Positions 24,924 to 33,076 of a stretch of DNA of 64,000 nucleotides are shown here, one piece after another. The stretch lies in assembly GCA_002238855.1 (NCBI GenBank), contig MPND01000011.1, positions 1-64,000 of the forward strand. The letters are read 5' to 3'. Each line of letters begins with the position of its first letter. Positions within the stretch are counted from its first letter, which is position 1. The stretch is from SAR202 cluster bacterium bin90 (GTDB taxonomy: Bacteria; Chloroflexota; Dehalococcoidia; Lucifugimonadales; JADFKI01). The position numbers and the translations under genes are program-made. The notes below the pieces were generated by a model. That model had not been told where the DNA came from and ran no database searches. It saw nothing but the letters and a program-made list of their open reading frames with translations.

Positions 24924-25824
24924 GTATCATTATCCGCTCGAGCACCGACACCTGCTCCGGCGTCATCTCCCTGAAAAGCACACCATCCACCACCACATTC
25001 CGCGGCCTGTCATTCCGCTCCGCGTGCGCCTCAATCGCCTTCAGGTTCAAGTCCTTCCCTTCGTACTCGAAGCTGCTCAGGATGTAATGTATCGCGTTCA
25101 GCCGCGCCTGGTGCTTATTGTCCGAATCGATAATCCTCCACGGCGCATAATCCGTCGAAGTCACCGCAAACATGCGCTCCTTGAAGTATGTCAGCAACTG
25201 CCACCGCTCCGCAACCCTGCGGTCCGTCGGCGAATACTTCCAGTACTGCAAGTCGCTATCCTGCCGTATCCGGAACCGCAAATCCTGCGCCTCCTTCGAC
25301 ACCGACAGGTACACCTTCAGCAAATGCACCCCCTCGTCCATCAGCCGCCGCTCCCAGTCATTCACATGCGTCATGAAGTAGCTGTACTGCCGCATCGAGC
25401 AGAACCCCAGCGCCGGCTGCACAATCGCCCGCGAGTACCACGATCGGTCGAAAATCGTGATATTCCCCGGCTCCGGCATCAGCCTGTAATAGGTCCCAAG
25501 CCAGTTCCGCATCTCCTTCGCGCTCGGCACGCCCTGCGCAATCACCCGCGCCGACCTCGGATTCAGGTAATGCGTAATCCCCGACGCCGTCGAACCCTTC
25601 CCCGCCGCATCTCGACCCTCCAGCACCACCGCCACCCGCAGCCCCTCCTGCACAACCCACTCCTGCATCATCAGCAGCTGCAGCCGCAACTCCCGCAACT
25701 CCGCCCGGTACGCGCTGTAATTCACATCACGGAACGCACGGACATCATACCGCCGCGCCTCCGTATGCGGCAGAATCCCGTCTCTCGTATGCGTATAGTG
25801 GTTCGCCTGCGTCATAGCCATCAA
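24916..25824 (-). CDS. ppk2: Polyphosphate kinase 2 (PPK2) family protein
   Basis: The 302-residue protein has the PPK2 fold markers: Walker A EGRDAAGKGS near residue 69, the following ITHYLNPRSARV, lid-region GVPSAKEMRNW, Walker B DRSWYSR near 130 and WKYSPTDRR near 195. PPK2 transfers phosphate between polyphosphate and a nucleoside mono- or diphosphate, making ATP or GTP from stored polyphosphate. It is the first gene of a two-gene unit with the overlapping Nudix hydrolase. Confidence 0.93.
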   Translation of the reverse strand: MMAMTQANHYTHTRDGILPHTEARRYDVRAFRDVNYSAYRAELRELRLQLLMMQEWVVQEGLRVAVVLEGRDAAGKGSTASGITHYLNPRSARVIAQGVPSAKEMRNWLGTYYRLMPEPGNITIFDRSWYSRAIVQPALGFCSMRQYSYFMTHVNDWERRLMDEGVHLLKVYLSVSKEAQDLRFRIRQDSDLQYWKYSPTDRRVAERWQLLTYFKERMFAVTSTDYAPWRIIDSDNKHQARLNAIHYILSSFEYEGKDLNLKAIEAHAERNDRPRNVVVDGVLFREMTPEQVSVLERIMIHA

Positions 25825-25851
25825 AAAACACCGCGCGAACTACTTCAGATG

Positions 25852-25893
25852 TCCCTTCCCCCTCGATGGGGGAAGGTCAGGATGGGGGTGAAG
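25852..25893 (+). repeat. Palindromic repeat, family A variant
   Basis: TCCCTTCCCCCTCGATGGGG followed by GAAGGTCAGGATGGGGGTGAAG, almost the same as the copy at 22373-22414. It lies upstream of PPK2. The next 200 bases to 26093 hold nothing I recognise. Confidence 0.8.
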
Positions 25894-26093
25894 TGAACAA
25901 ATTACGCTCATACCCGAACCCACCCAATCTGCCATCATTTCTAGGCTCTACTACGAAGCCCTACACCCCCAATTATACCAGCACCCCAACCACAGACAAC
26001 ACGCTCACAACCCCAGTTCCCACGGGAACAGCCTCACCGATTCGGCCAGACTTACTTCCAAGAAGTAACCATACCCGTCAACTTGTCACTGCC

Positions 26094-28583
26094 TCACCCC
26101 TTCGCACTGCATGCCGAATTCGTGTCTGCCGGCCCATGGGTAGGAAATGCAAATTGTGCTTCACATTTATCGTGATAGCAGATTGGTTTCCAAGTTGTGT
26201 CTCTCTTGAAACGACGTCGACAGCAAGATGGGCACTTAAAGAGGTCCCTGAAGTACTTAAATTCCTTCCACCTCGCTCGCTCGTCTCCGATGGATTCGGT
26301 CCTGTGAGGGTTATCATCAAAGTGACTCGCTAGATTCTCGACTACGCCTTTCTGCAAGCTGCTCAGAAATGTGTTTGAGACTCCGGGAACTAATGGAGGA
26401 ATGATTCTGCGGTCCTTTAGAAAACTCTCCAAAGAACTTGCCAATTCACTTCGGTCGTATTGAAAAGCCCTTTCGATAGTACGAATAATTATTCTGGTTC
26501 CGAAACCTCTGCAAATATCCAGCAGCCATTCCTCCTCCGCTTGACGTATTTCTCTGGCCGCACTCTTACCAGAATCAAGCCTCTTTTCGATGACTTCATC
26601 CCGTGTCCGATGATCATTAAATACTGGACCGAAACCGTCCCTTACTTCAGTAATTCGCTTGAAATCCCAACGGTTTTGAGGCAACTGATCCTTCAAAAAA
26701 TAGAAGAACTGTTCATCATGTGTAACTATGATGACCTGAAAGTCCGCGAAGTGCTTACTCAGGACTCCTGTGATCGTCCTTCGGTGGTCGGCATCATAAG
26801 ATGTCACCACATCATCCAAGACAATCATGGGAACTCTCTCATTAAACATGAGCATCGCCGCCAATCGATGAGCCAGAGCCAACGTATGCACCTGTGAATC
26901 ACTGAGATAGCCACTGGGTGCAACTTCCTTGCGGTTTTCAGCAAAATCAATTCTCAACTGAGCCTGCCGTTGATTGACCTGACCTTGGTCAGACAGAACT
27001 AGGCGAATCTCTGGAATTTTCTCGTCCTCGCCCTGAATTTCGCTGTACAGCAGATTAACTCTTTTTTGGAGTTTGTCGATGAGATTCCTGATATGATCGG
27101 CAACGCTTTCACTGATCGCCATTGATTGCTTATCTAGTTCTTTGCTCAGTCGTCCGAGCTCACTCTTGACACGTTCAATCCTCTCCAAGTCAGTCTTTAC
27201 TACGATCAACTCTCGCACCTTGTCGGACGCTTTGGAGTAAGTATGTTCGCCTTGCGATTGTTCAATCTTTACGATTTCACTTCCTATCGAAGTGCTCAAT
27301 TCTAACAATTCAGCTCGAGTCTTCTCGTCCTTGGGTGCGTTATCCTCGATTTTCCAAGTACCCAGAAGCTCTAAGAATGCAATTGACTCATGGCACGTAT
27401 AGCCATTGTCTCTTAGGGAAGTAGTTGCGAGGTTGAGAGCACTCTTGAGCTTCTCTTTACTGTTCCTCACTTCCACCGATGAGTCCCTAAGCTTCTTTTC
27501 CGCCTTCTGGTAATTACCTAGTTCCGATAATTTCTTAACTAAGTTGATGTGCACCTCATTCCTGGAACCATGCGGGCTTGATGGGAATTCTGTATCACAG
27601 ATTGGACAATTGACAATTTCAAAGTCTTTCGCAAGCAGCTTTTGGGCTTCCGACCAAACCTGAAGAAATATCGAGTTGCTCTCCTTAGACCGCTCGTTAG
27701 CTTCAGCAGACACTGCCTTCCGATATTCTGAAACTGAGCTGGCAAAGGAAACCAAACTCCCCGAAAGTTCCTCTTCATCCTGAGCAAATACAGTTCCGAC
27801 CTGGCCTTTGATTGTTCTAAGTTGGCTGAGTCCTAATTGCTCTTGCTCTGTTTTGCTTCGAGCCTCAAGTTCCAAGAATCCCGGATCTTGTTCCGACAGC
27901 TCACTAAGTTTGAGTGAATTATCTAACTTGCCAAGCACCTTTTCGTTGAACCAGTTGCACAGTTTCGCTTCATCAAATTGCGACACCATACCATCGGTCA
28001 CACGAGTAAGGTCTCGATTCCTGACGTTGACTTGATCCGTAGACCTGATGCTTTTGTTGAGGAGGTCTCGTAACTGCTTCAGATTTTCCTGCACCACTAA
28101 CAGTGGTTCGAACGCAAACCAGGTGGCCAATTCTTTGTACTGATCCCCTGGGCTCGTGTCTTCTACAAATTTCCTTAGTTCATGTCCACGAATGATGAAT
28201 GGCACCTTTGCCAGGGATAGGACTTCCTCCGCCTCCTTAGGGAGTGCATGGCCTAGTGGCCGCGCGGCGTCAAACTGCTTTGCCCCTCGTTGAAACCAGA
28301 AATGGACATATGGCGAGATGTCTGTATCTTCGGCGTCTACGTGTTCTAGGGCATGAGGTCCGGCATTGGTGTTCGCGGCAATTCTGCCCAATCGCTTCAA
28401 AGTACCGTCAGAAGAAAAAAAGTACTCGAACGCATCTATCAGGCTTGATTTTCCTTTGGCGTTAGGCGCGAAAATGGCTAGGCTGCGAGGTGTCTTACCA
28501 GTTCCGAGTTCTATGGTCTGCGGTTGAAGATAAGCCCGAAAGCCTTCGAGCTGAATTTGCTCAATGATTATGGGTTGATTCAA
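26094..28583 (-). CDS. Rad50/SMC-like ABC ATPase with zinc-binding C-terminal extension
   Basis: The TTG start has a strong GGAGG site 7 bases upstream. The 829 residues open with a RecF/Rad50-type N-lobe (QLEGFRAYLQP) and a Walker A with Ala for the first Gly (APNAKGKSS near 39). A coiled-coil arm follows with one zinc-hook-like CPICD near residue 325. The C-lobe has the signature LSDSQVHTLALAHRLA near 567, Walker B MIVLDDVVTSYD near 593 and H-loop VIIVTHDE. About 200 residues more follow, ending with CPSCC ... CYHDKC, a probable zinc ribbon. The gene is AT-rich against its surroundings. It forms an operon with the 71-residue gene upstream. Likely a DNA-end or foreign-DNA sensing ATPase; a defence role is inferred only. 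Confidence 0.82.
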   Translation of the reverse strand: MNQPIIIEQIQLEGFRAYLQPQTIELGTGKTPRSLAIFAPNAKGKSSLIDAFEYFFSSDGTLKRLGRIAANTNAGPHALEHVDAEDTDISPYVHFWFQRGAKQFDAARPLGHALPKEAEEVLSLAKVPFIIRGHELRKFVEDTSPGDQYKELATWFAFEPLLVVQENLKQLRDLLNKSIRSTDQVNVRNRDLTRVTDGMVSQFDEAKLCNWFNEKVLGKLDNSLKLSELSEQDPGFLELEARSKTEQEQLGLSQLRTIKGQVGTVFAQDEEELSGSLVSFASSVSEYRKAVSAEANERSKESNSIFLQVWSEAQKLLAKDFEIVNCPICDTEFPSSPHGSRNEVHINLVKKLSELGNYQKAEKKLRDSSVEVRNSKEKLKSALNLATTSLRDNGYTCHESIAFLELLGTWKIEDNAPKDEKTRAELLELSTSIGSEIVKIEQSQGEHTYSKASDKVRELIVVKTDLERIERVKSELGRLSKELDKQSMAISESVADHIRNLIDKLQKRVNLLYSEIQGEDEKIPEIRLVLSDQGQVNQRQAQLRIDFAENRKEVAPSGYLSDSQVHTLALAHRLAAMLMFNERVPMIVLDDVVTSYDADHRRTITGVLSKHFADFQVIIVTHDEQFFYFLKDQLPQNRWDFKRITEVRDGFGPVFNDHRTRDEVIEKRLDSGKSAAREIRQAEEEWLLDICRGFGTRIIIRTIERAFQYDRSELASSLESFLKDRRIIPPLVPGVSNTFLSSLQKGVVENLASHFDDNPHRTESIGDERARWKEFKYFRDLFKCPSCCRRRFKRDTTWKPICYHDKCEAQFAFPTHGPADTNSACSAKG

Positions 28584-28586
28584 CGA

Positions 28587-28802
28587 TTAACCTCCACACT
28601 CTGCCCTCTTATCCGCAAGCGCCTCAATCTCTTTTAGCGCCTGGACTACAGCATTCTCGTTGGGTGATAGTTTCACAACGGACTTGCTCAATATCGTGAG
28701 CAATTGCGAGTCCGTTTCGTCGTCCATCTCAAGCGAAGAAACGCATTCGTCTAATACAGACTGAAAATCAGATTCAGTGCTATCCATATCTTGCTCGGTC
28801 AT
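28587..28802 (-). CDS. Small acidic protein upstream of the Rad50-like ATPase
   Basis: The 71-residue, strongly acidic protein (start MTEQDMDSTESDF, end DKRAECGG) is predicted all-helical. It ends 3 bases before the TTG of the ATPase, and its last codons supply that gene's GGAGG ribosome site, so the two are translated as a pair. I do not recognise a family. It could be a regulatory or middle component for the ATPase. AT-rich like its partner. Confidence 0.7.
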   Translation of the reverse strand: MTEQDMDSTESDFQSVLDECVSSLEMDDETDSQLLTILSKSVVKLSPNENAVVQALKEIEALADKRAECGG

Positions 28803-29171
28803 TTCAGTTACTCCTGAATTGATCTAAAACATCAGCTACATTGTACTGCTATCCACCGTCAATGGATATTCTATGAGCAAGAGATAGCTTTCGAACCTCG
28901 CTAATAAGTACATGAACGTATCTACACCGCCATCATCGGTACCCTCAGTTCTATCTGCTAAACCGCACCTATCGAGCGATTCCCCCGGACTTACACGCCG
29001 ACACGCCAATCTATTTCGTTACACCACCCCAATCCTTTCCATCCTGTAAATCCTGTCTGCCCCCTTGACAACTCAAACATCCGTGCGTATCATAGACAGC
29101 AATAAGGACAGTAGTTCTGTGTCTTCTGTGCCTTTTGTGGCTATCAAACCGATAACTCGGAACTCACACCT
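28803..29171. other. Intergenic region, no gene seen
   Basis: About 370 bases between divergent units. Open frames here have no coding character and I see no repeat or RNA. It should contain the promoter of the two-gene ATPase operon (minus) and of the gene at 29172 (plus), but neither can be placed safely. Confidence 0.4.
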
Positions 29172-30689
29172 ATGTGCATCAAAAGCGCCCTACAACGACA
29201 CATCGCCAAATTCACCAACGACGGTGAAGACATCGCGCGCTTCCTCGCCGAAACCGTGCAGGGGAAGCACGCCGACGCCAGGTACCACCACAAGCTCGAA
29301 GCCGCAAAGCTCCTCGAACGCTACGGCTCCTCAGACAACGACCATTCCCACGCCGGCCATTCCCAATTCTGGGGCCTAATCCCCACCCCCGAAGAACTAG
29401 CCATAGCGAAGCACCAAGACGACGAACAAAGTCCCCTCTACCCTCAATCCGCCCGTCATTCCTGCGAAAGCAGGAATCCAGAGGGGCAGGGCAGGGAGAC
29501 TGACAACTCAGAACTCACAACTGAAAACTCAACCGTAACCCACCTCGACATCCTAAACTACGACATCGCCCACCTAATCAGGCAGGAAACAGCCGAAGGC
29601 CACACCATCGCAGAGTTCCTATCCCACGTAATGACCCGAAGGGACCAACCCTTCACACCCAAGAAACTCCGCATCAAGCACACAGACCGCATGGCAGCAG
29701 CCAAAGAAATCCTGCGCCGAGGCCACGGTCACTGGGGCAGAAAGCCCAAGCTCAAAGTCTATGCCGACGATGTGGAAGACGCCAACGACTACGACACCCT
29801 GCACACCGACCTCGCCAAGAGAATGCGAGAATACAACGAGCACGGCACAGACGCCATCCGCTTCCTATTGGACGTAATGAACGACACCAGCCTAGACTCC
29901 GAGGAAGGCTACACCTGGCATCACAAAATGTCCGCAGCCCACGAGCTAACCCGTCGCGGCTGGGACACCAACTACGACAAAATCACCCCGGAAATGCTGC
30001 AAGCCTACTGGCAAGACCAGCAATCCACCCGCCTCAGCATCGGCCAGAAAAAACAACTAGCCGGCCTCCCCACATTCCTCGACGAATACAACCACTACGA
30101 CACCACCGACTACCAAGCCATAGCCGACGCCATCCGCGACCAGGAAGACCGCGCAGAAGCCGCAGACCTCGAAGTAGCCTCTGCCCCCGGAAAAAGTCCC
30201 CTCTCCCCAGGGGAGAGGGTTAGGGTGAGGGGAAACGCCCCTGCATCAAGCCCGTCCGAGAACAACGAGGCTACCATTGATCGTCATTCCCGTAAAAACG
30301 GGAATCCAGCGGCGTCAAAAAGTCCCCTCTCCCCGCGGGAGAGGGCTAGGGTGAGGGGCTCCGAAGAACCTCAACTATCCCAATCCTCCCCATCCCATAC
30401 ACCAATATCAACCCCCACCAACGATGAAACCACCTTCATCGACGACCTAGACTGCTACTACGAACCCCTAACCCCCGAAGAACAGGCAATCTTCAACTAC
30501 AACTCACTAATCGAATCCGGCGAATTCGAAGAAAGCGAAATCACCTTCGTCCCCCCATCAGAAGCAGCCCACCACGACTACGCCATCGCCCTAAAGCAAA
30601 TGCAGGAAGCCGCCAAAGCCGAAGGCATCCCCCTCCTACCCAACCCCCTAGCCGGCACCCTCACGCGACCACCCATCCGCAGCCCATAA
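29172..30689 (+). CDS. Protein with three ~45-residue helical repeats and in-frame palindromic repeats
   Basis: The 505 residues are of unknown function. Three related units can be aligned at about residues 18-52, 138-182 and 224-270, each with a pattern like DIxRFLxE(T/V) followed by H(H/T)KxxAAxELxRRG (KLEAAKLLERYG, RMAAAKEILRRG, KMSAAHELTRRG). Between and after them, palindromic DNA repeats have been inserted without breaking the frame: family B gives RHSCESRNPEG and RHSRKNGNPAA, family A gives KSPLSPGERVRVRG and KSPLSPRERARVRG. No signal peptide. The start ATG at 29172 has no clear ribosome site. The ORF stays open across all four insertions, which argues for selection on the frame. Confidence 0.7.
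   Translation: MCIKSALQRHIAKFTNDGEDIARFLAETVQGKHADARYHHKLEAAKLLERYGSSDNDHSHAGHSQFWGLIPTPEELAIAKHQDDEQSPLYPQSARHSCESRNPEGQGRETDNSELTTENSTVTHLDILNYDIAHLIRQETAEGHTIAEFLSHVMTRRDQPFTPKKLRIKHTDRMAAAKEILRRGHGHWGRKPKLKVYADDVEDANDYDTLHTDLAKRMREYNEHGTDAIRFLLDVMNDTSLDSEEGYTWHHKMSAAHELTRRGWDTNYDKITPEMLQAYWQDQQSTRLSIGQKKQLAGLPTFLDEYNHYDTTDYQAIADAIRDQEDRAEAADLEVASAPGKSPLSPGERVRVRGNAPASSPSENNEATIDRHSRKNGNPAASKSPLSPRERARVRGSEEPQLSQSSPSHTPISTPTNDETTFIDDLDCYYEPLTPEEQAIFNYNSLIESGEFEESEITFVPPSEAAHHDYAIALKQMQEAAKAEGIPLLPNPLAGTLTRPPIRSP
29454..29482 (+). repeat. Palindromic repeat, family B, inside a gene
   Basis: CGTCATTCCTGCGAAAGCAG followed by GAATCCAG; arms ATTCCTGC and GCAGGAAT pair. It is translated in frame as RHSCESRNPE within the 29172-30689 gene. 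Confidence 0.85.
30196..30232 (+). repeat. Palindromic repeat, family A, inside a gene
   Basis: TCCCCTCTCCCCAGGGGAGA followed by GGGTTAGGGTGAGGGG; translated in frame as SPLSPGERVRVRG. Confidence 0.85.
30282..30309 (+). repeat. Palindromic repeat, family B, inside a gene
   Basis: CGTCATTCCCGTAAAAACGG followed by GAATCCAG; arms ATTCCCGT and ACGGGAAT pair with compensating changes against the copy at 29454. Translated as RHSRKNGNPA. Confidence 0.85.
30322..30358 (+). repeat. Palindromic repeat, family A, inside a gene
   Basis: TCCCCTCTCCCCGCGGGAGA followed by GGGCTAGGGTGAGGGG; translated as SPLSPRERARVRG. Confidence 0.85.
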
Positions 30690-30695
30690 CCAATT

Positions 30696-30723
30696 CGTCA
30701 TTCCCGCGAAAGCAGGAATCCAG
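30696..30723 (+). repeat. Palindromic repeat, family B
   Basis: CGTCATTCCCGCGAAAGCAG followed by GAATCCAG, six bases after the stop of the preceding gene. Confidence 0.85.
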
Positions 30724-30736
30724 CCTTGGGATAAAC

Positions 30737-30772
30737 TCCCCTCTCCCCGCGGGAGAGGGTTAGGGTGAGGGG
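30737..30772 (+). repeat. Palindromic repeat, family A
   Basis: TCCCCTCTCCCCGCGGGAGA followed by GGGTTAGGGTGAGGGG. It lies in the gap between convergent genes, 13 bases after a family B copy; the A-B neighbour order is also seen inside the gene upstream. Confidence 0.85.
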
Positions 30773-30784
30773 AAAGCCCCACAC

Positions 30785-31831
30785 CTACCGGAACTGCAAC
30801 TCCCGCTTCGGGTTCTCCAGATCCAGCCAGTCCGCGTCCACCGCGACCGACTCCTTCTGGTAAATCTGCAGCCGGTGCCGGCTAGTGTCCGTAATGAAAA
30901 TACGGTCCTCCGAGTCCACCTGCACCGAGTTCGGCCGCCATAGGCTCCGCTCCGGCTCCAGCGTCGCCCTATGCCGCTCCCGCGCAAAATCCGGGCTCCC
31001 CAGGATAATCTCCAGCCCCCACTTCGACAGCGAAGCATCCCCCGTGAACTTCAGCTGGTACACCCCCTTCGGATCGAACACCTGCACCCTATCGTTCCCC
31101 CAGTCCGCCACATAGATGTCCCCACCCCGGTCCACCGCCACCCCCGACGGCCTCCGGAACTGGCCATCGCCATCACCCGCCTCCCCGAACCCCATCATGA
31201 ACTCGCCGTCCGAGGAAAACTTCTGCACCCGGTTATTCCCCCAGTCCGACACATACACATTCCCCTCCCCGTCCAGCGCAATCCCCCACGGCAAGTTGAA
31301 CTCACCCTCCCCGCTCCCATGACCACCCCAGCCCATGATGTGCCTGCCGTCCTTGGTGAACTTCTGCACCCGGTGGTTCCCCGCATCCGCCATGTACATG
31401 TTGTCGTCCCCGTCGAACACGATCCCCGTCGGCTCCTTGAACTCGCCGCGCTCGCTCCCATACCGCCCCCACCGCTCGATCAGCCCACCGGCCTCGTCGT
31501 ACACGTTTACCTTCTGCGTATGCTGCTCCGTAATGTACACCCGGTCGCTGCTGTCGATCGCGATGCCGCCCGGCCACCTCAGCTGCCCGTCGCCCCCAAT
31601 ACTCGGAGTGCCGAATTCGCCGTGGAAGTTCTCGTCGAGGTCGATGATCGTGACACGCGGCGTAGTCTCCGCCCGCCCAGCCACATAGATCAGCCCCTTC
31701 GAGTTGAACGCCGTATCCACCGGGCACTCGAAGCTCCGCCCCCCAAGCACACCGTGACACCCTATCGTCTTCACATAGTGGTGCCCCACCCGGATATATA
31801 CCTGCTGCTTAGTCTCTTCTGCCGTGGTCAT
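30785..31831 (-). CDS. NHL-repeat beta-propeller protein
   Basis: The 348 residues contain about six NHL blades of the form GxxxPxGIAxDxxGNxYVxDxxNNRVQKF, for example LPWGIALDGEGNVYVSDWGN near residue 182. No signal peptide is visible, so it may be cytoplasmic or exported by another route. NHL propellers usually bind proteins or ligands. It is the third gene of a minus-strand set DUF1800 - DUF1501 - NHL. A paralogue at 60014-61036 sits after the second DUF1800 gene. Function unknown. Confidence 0.85.
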   Translation of the reverse strand: MTTAEETKQQVYIRVGHHYVKTIGCHGVLGGRSFECPVDTAFNSKGLIYVAGRAETTPRVTIIDLDENFHGEFGTPSIGGDGQLRWPGGIAIDSSDRVYITEQHTQKVNVYDEAGGLIERWGRYGSERGEFKEPTGIVFDGDDNMYMADAGNHRVQKFTKDGRHIMGWGGHGSGEGEFNLPWGIALDGEGNVYVSDWGNNRVQKFSSDGEFMMGFGEAGDGDGQFRRPSGVAVDRGGDIYVADWGNDRVQVFDPKGVYQLKFTGDASLSKWGLEIILGSPDFARERHRATLEPERSLWRPNSVQVDSEDRIFITDTSRHRLQIYQKESVAVDADWLDLENPKRELQFR

Positions 31832-31876
31832 GCTTCACCCGCCCATTGACTGCTGAATGCTGATCGATGAGTGCTT

Positions 31877-33007
31877 CTACTGCAGGAAGGAAATCTGCTC
31901 GTATGTCCCGTCCACGATCGGCGCCGCGTCCAGCCCCAACCACTGATCGAGTATGCTGGAATACAACCCGCGATAGTCGTAGTTGAAGCGAAGGTCGCCG
32001 TCAAGCTGCCTCTCCGGCGCCAGCGACGGGTACTCCGCGTACATTCCGCCCTTTACCCGGTCACCGATGAGGAACGAGCCTCCGCCCGAGCCGTGGTCGG
32101 TGCCATTGCCATTGTCCCGCACTCGCCGCCCGAACTCCGTGAACACCAGCATTACCACGTTCTCCGATGCGTCGTGCTCTCGCAGGTCTGCAAAGAAGTC
32201 CGATATCGCGCCCGACACATCCAGCCACAGCCTGTTCTGCGTCTCCACTTCGTTCGCATGCACATCGAACCCGCCATACTGCGTGTAGAATACGCGCGTC
32301 CCCAGATCTGCCAGGTGAACCTGCGCCACGCCCCTGAGCGCCTGTGCGATGGAGTTGTCGGCGTATTCGATGGTTGATGAGTACCGCTGAGGCGCGACCT
32401 TAATGATGTCTGCGCCCTTCATGGCATCCATGCCCGTCTGCCGGATATAATCGTTCACAGGCCCGCTGCCTATCGCCTGCCCGTATATCTTCTGGAAGAC
32501 ATCCAACGCTGCACTTCGCTGCGACTCCGCCTCCATACTGTTAAGCAGGCCGTACGACTCAAGGTCTGATACCGAAGTCACGGGCACGCCCGGCTTCACC
32601 ATCGCGCGCGGCAGCCCATTGCCGAAGTTCACGGCAGTCAGCACGTTCTCCTTGTGGGGATCAAGATCCTGTATCGCCTTGCCCAGCCATCCCTCAGTCG
32701 CCACCTCGTCCGGCTCGCAGGTGTGCCAGATATCCATCGAGCGGAAGTGTGAGCGGTTCGGATTCGGATAACCCACGCCCGCCACGATCGCCATGTCGCC
32801 CGCGTCCCACATCGGCTTGATAGCGCCCAGATGAGGATGGAAACCGAATTTGTCGTCAATCGGCAGCACCCTGTCCTGCGGCACATTCACCGTCTGCCTG
32901 AAGTCGTAGTAGAGCGGATTGCTGTACGGCACCACCGTGTGCATGAAGTCATTCCCGCCGCTTAGCTGCAACACCACCAGAACCGAATCTTTCTCTTTAG
33001 TCGCCAT
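31877..33007 (-). CDS. DUF1501 family protein
   Basis: The ATG at 33005-33007 has an ideal GGAGG site 7-8 bases upstream, so I prefer it to a longer frame from 33064. The 376-residue product opens with VLVVLQLSGGNDFMHTVVPY, the first motif of DUF1501 (sulfatase/alkaline-phosphatase-like superfamily), and has VFTEFGRRVRDNGNGTDHGSGG near residue 290 (cited as EFGRRV and DHGSGG), the second. DUF1501 proteins are nearly always encoded beside DUF1800 proteins, as here. Biochemical role is unproven. The usual twin-arginine signal is missing. Confidence 0.92.
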   Translation of the reverse strand: MATKEKDSVLVVLQLSGGNDFMHTVVPYSNPLYYDFRQTVNVPQDRVLPIDDKFGFHPHLGAIKPMWDAGDMAIVAGVGYPNPNRSHFRSMDIWHTCEPDEVATEGWLGKAIQDLDPHKENVLTAVNFGNGLPRAMVKPGVPVTSVSDLESYGLLNSMEAESQRSAALDVFQKIYGQAIGSGPVNDYIRQTGMDAMKGADIIKVAPQRYSSTIEYADNSIAQALRGVAQVHLADLGTRVFYTQYGGFDVHANEVETQNRLWLDVSGAISDFFADLREHDASENVVMLVFTEFGRRVRDNGNGTDHGSGGGSFLIGDRVKGGMYAEYPSLAPERQLDGDLRFNYDYRGLYSSILDQWLGLDAAPIVDGTYEQISFLQ

Positions 33008-33076
33008 TACTATTCCTCCGTAGGGGGTTTGGCAGAGAGGAAATCCTTCCTTCTCTCCCATCAATGTCAGTCCAGG

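Noticed and set aside
29454..30772. CRISPR array
   Set aside because: The repeats are of two kinds, irregularly spaced, palindromic and partly inside a gene; there are no equal spacers or cas genes.
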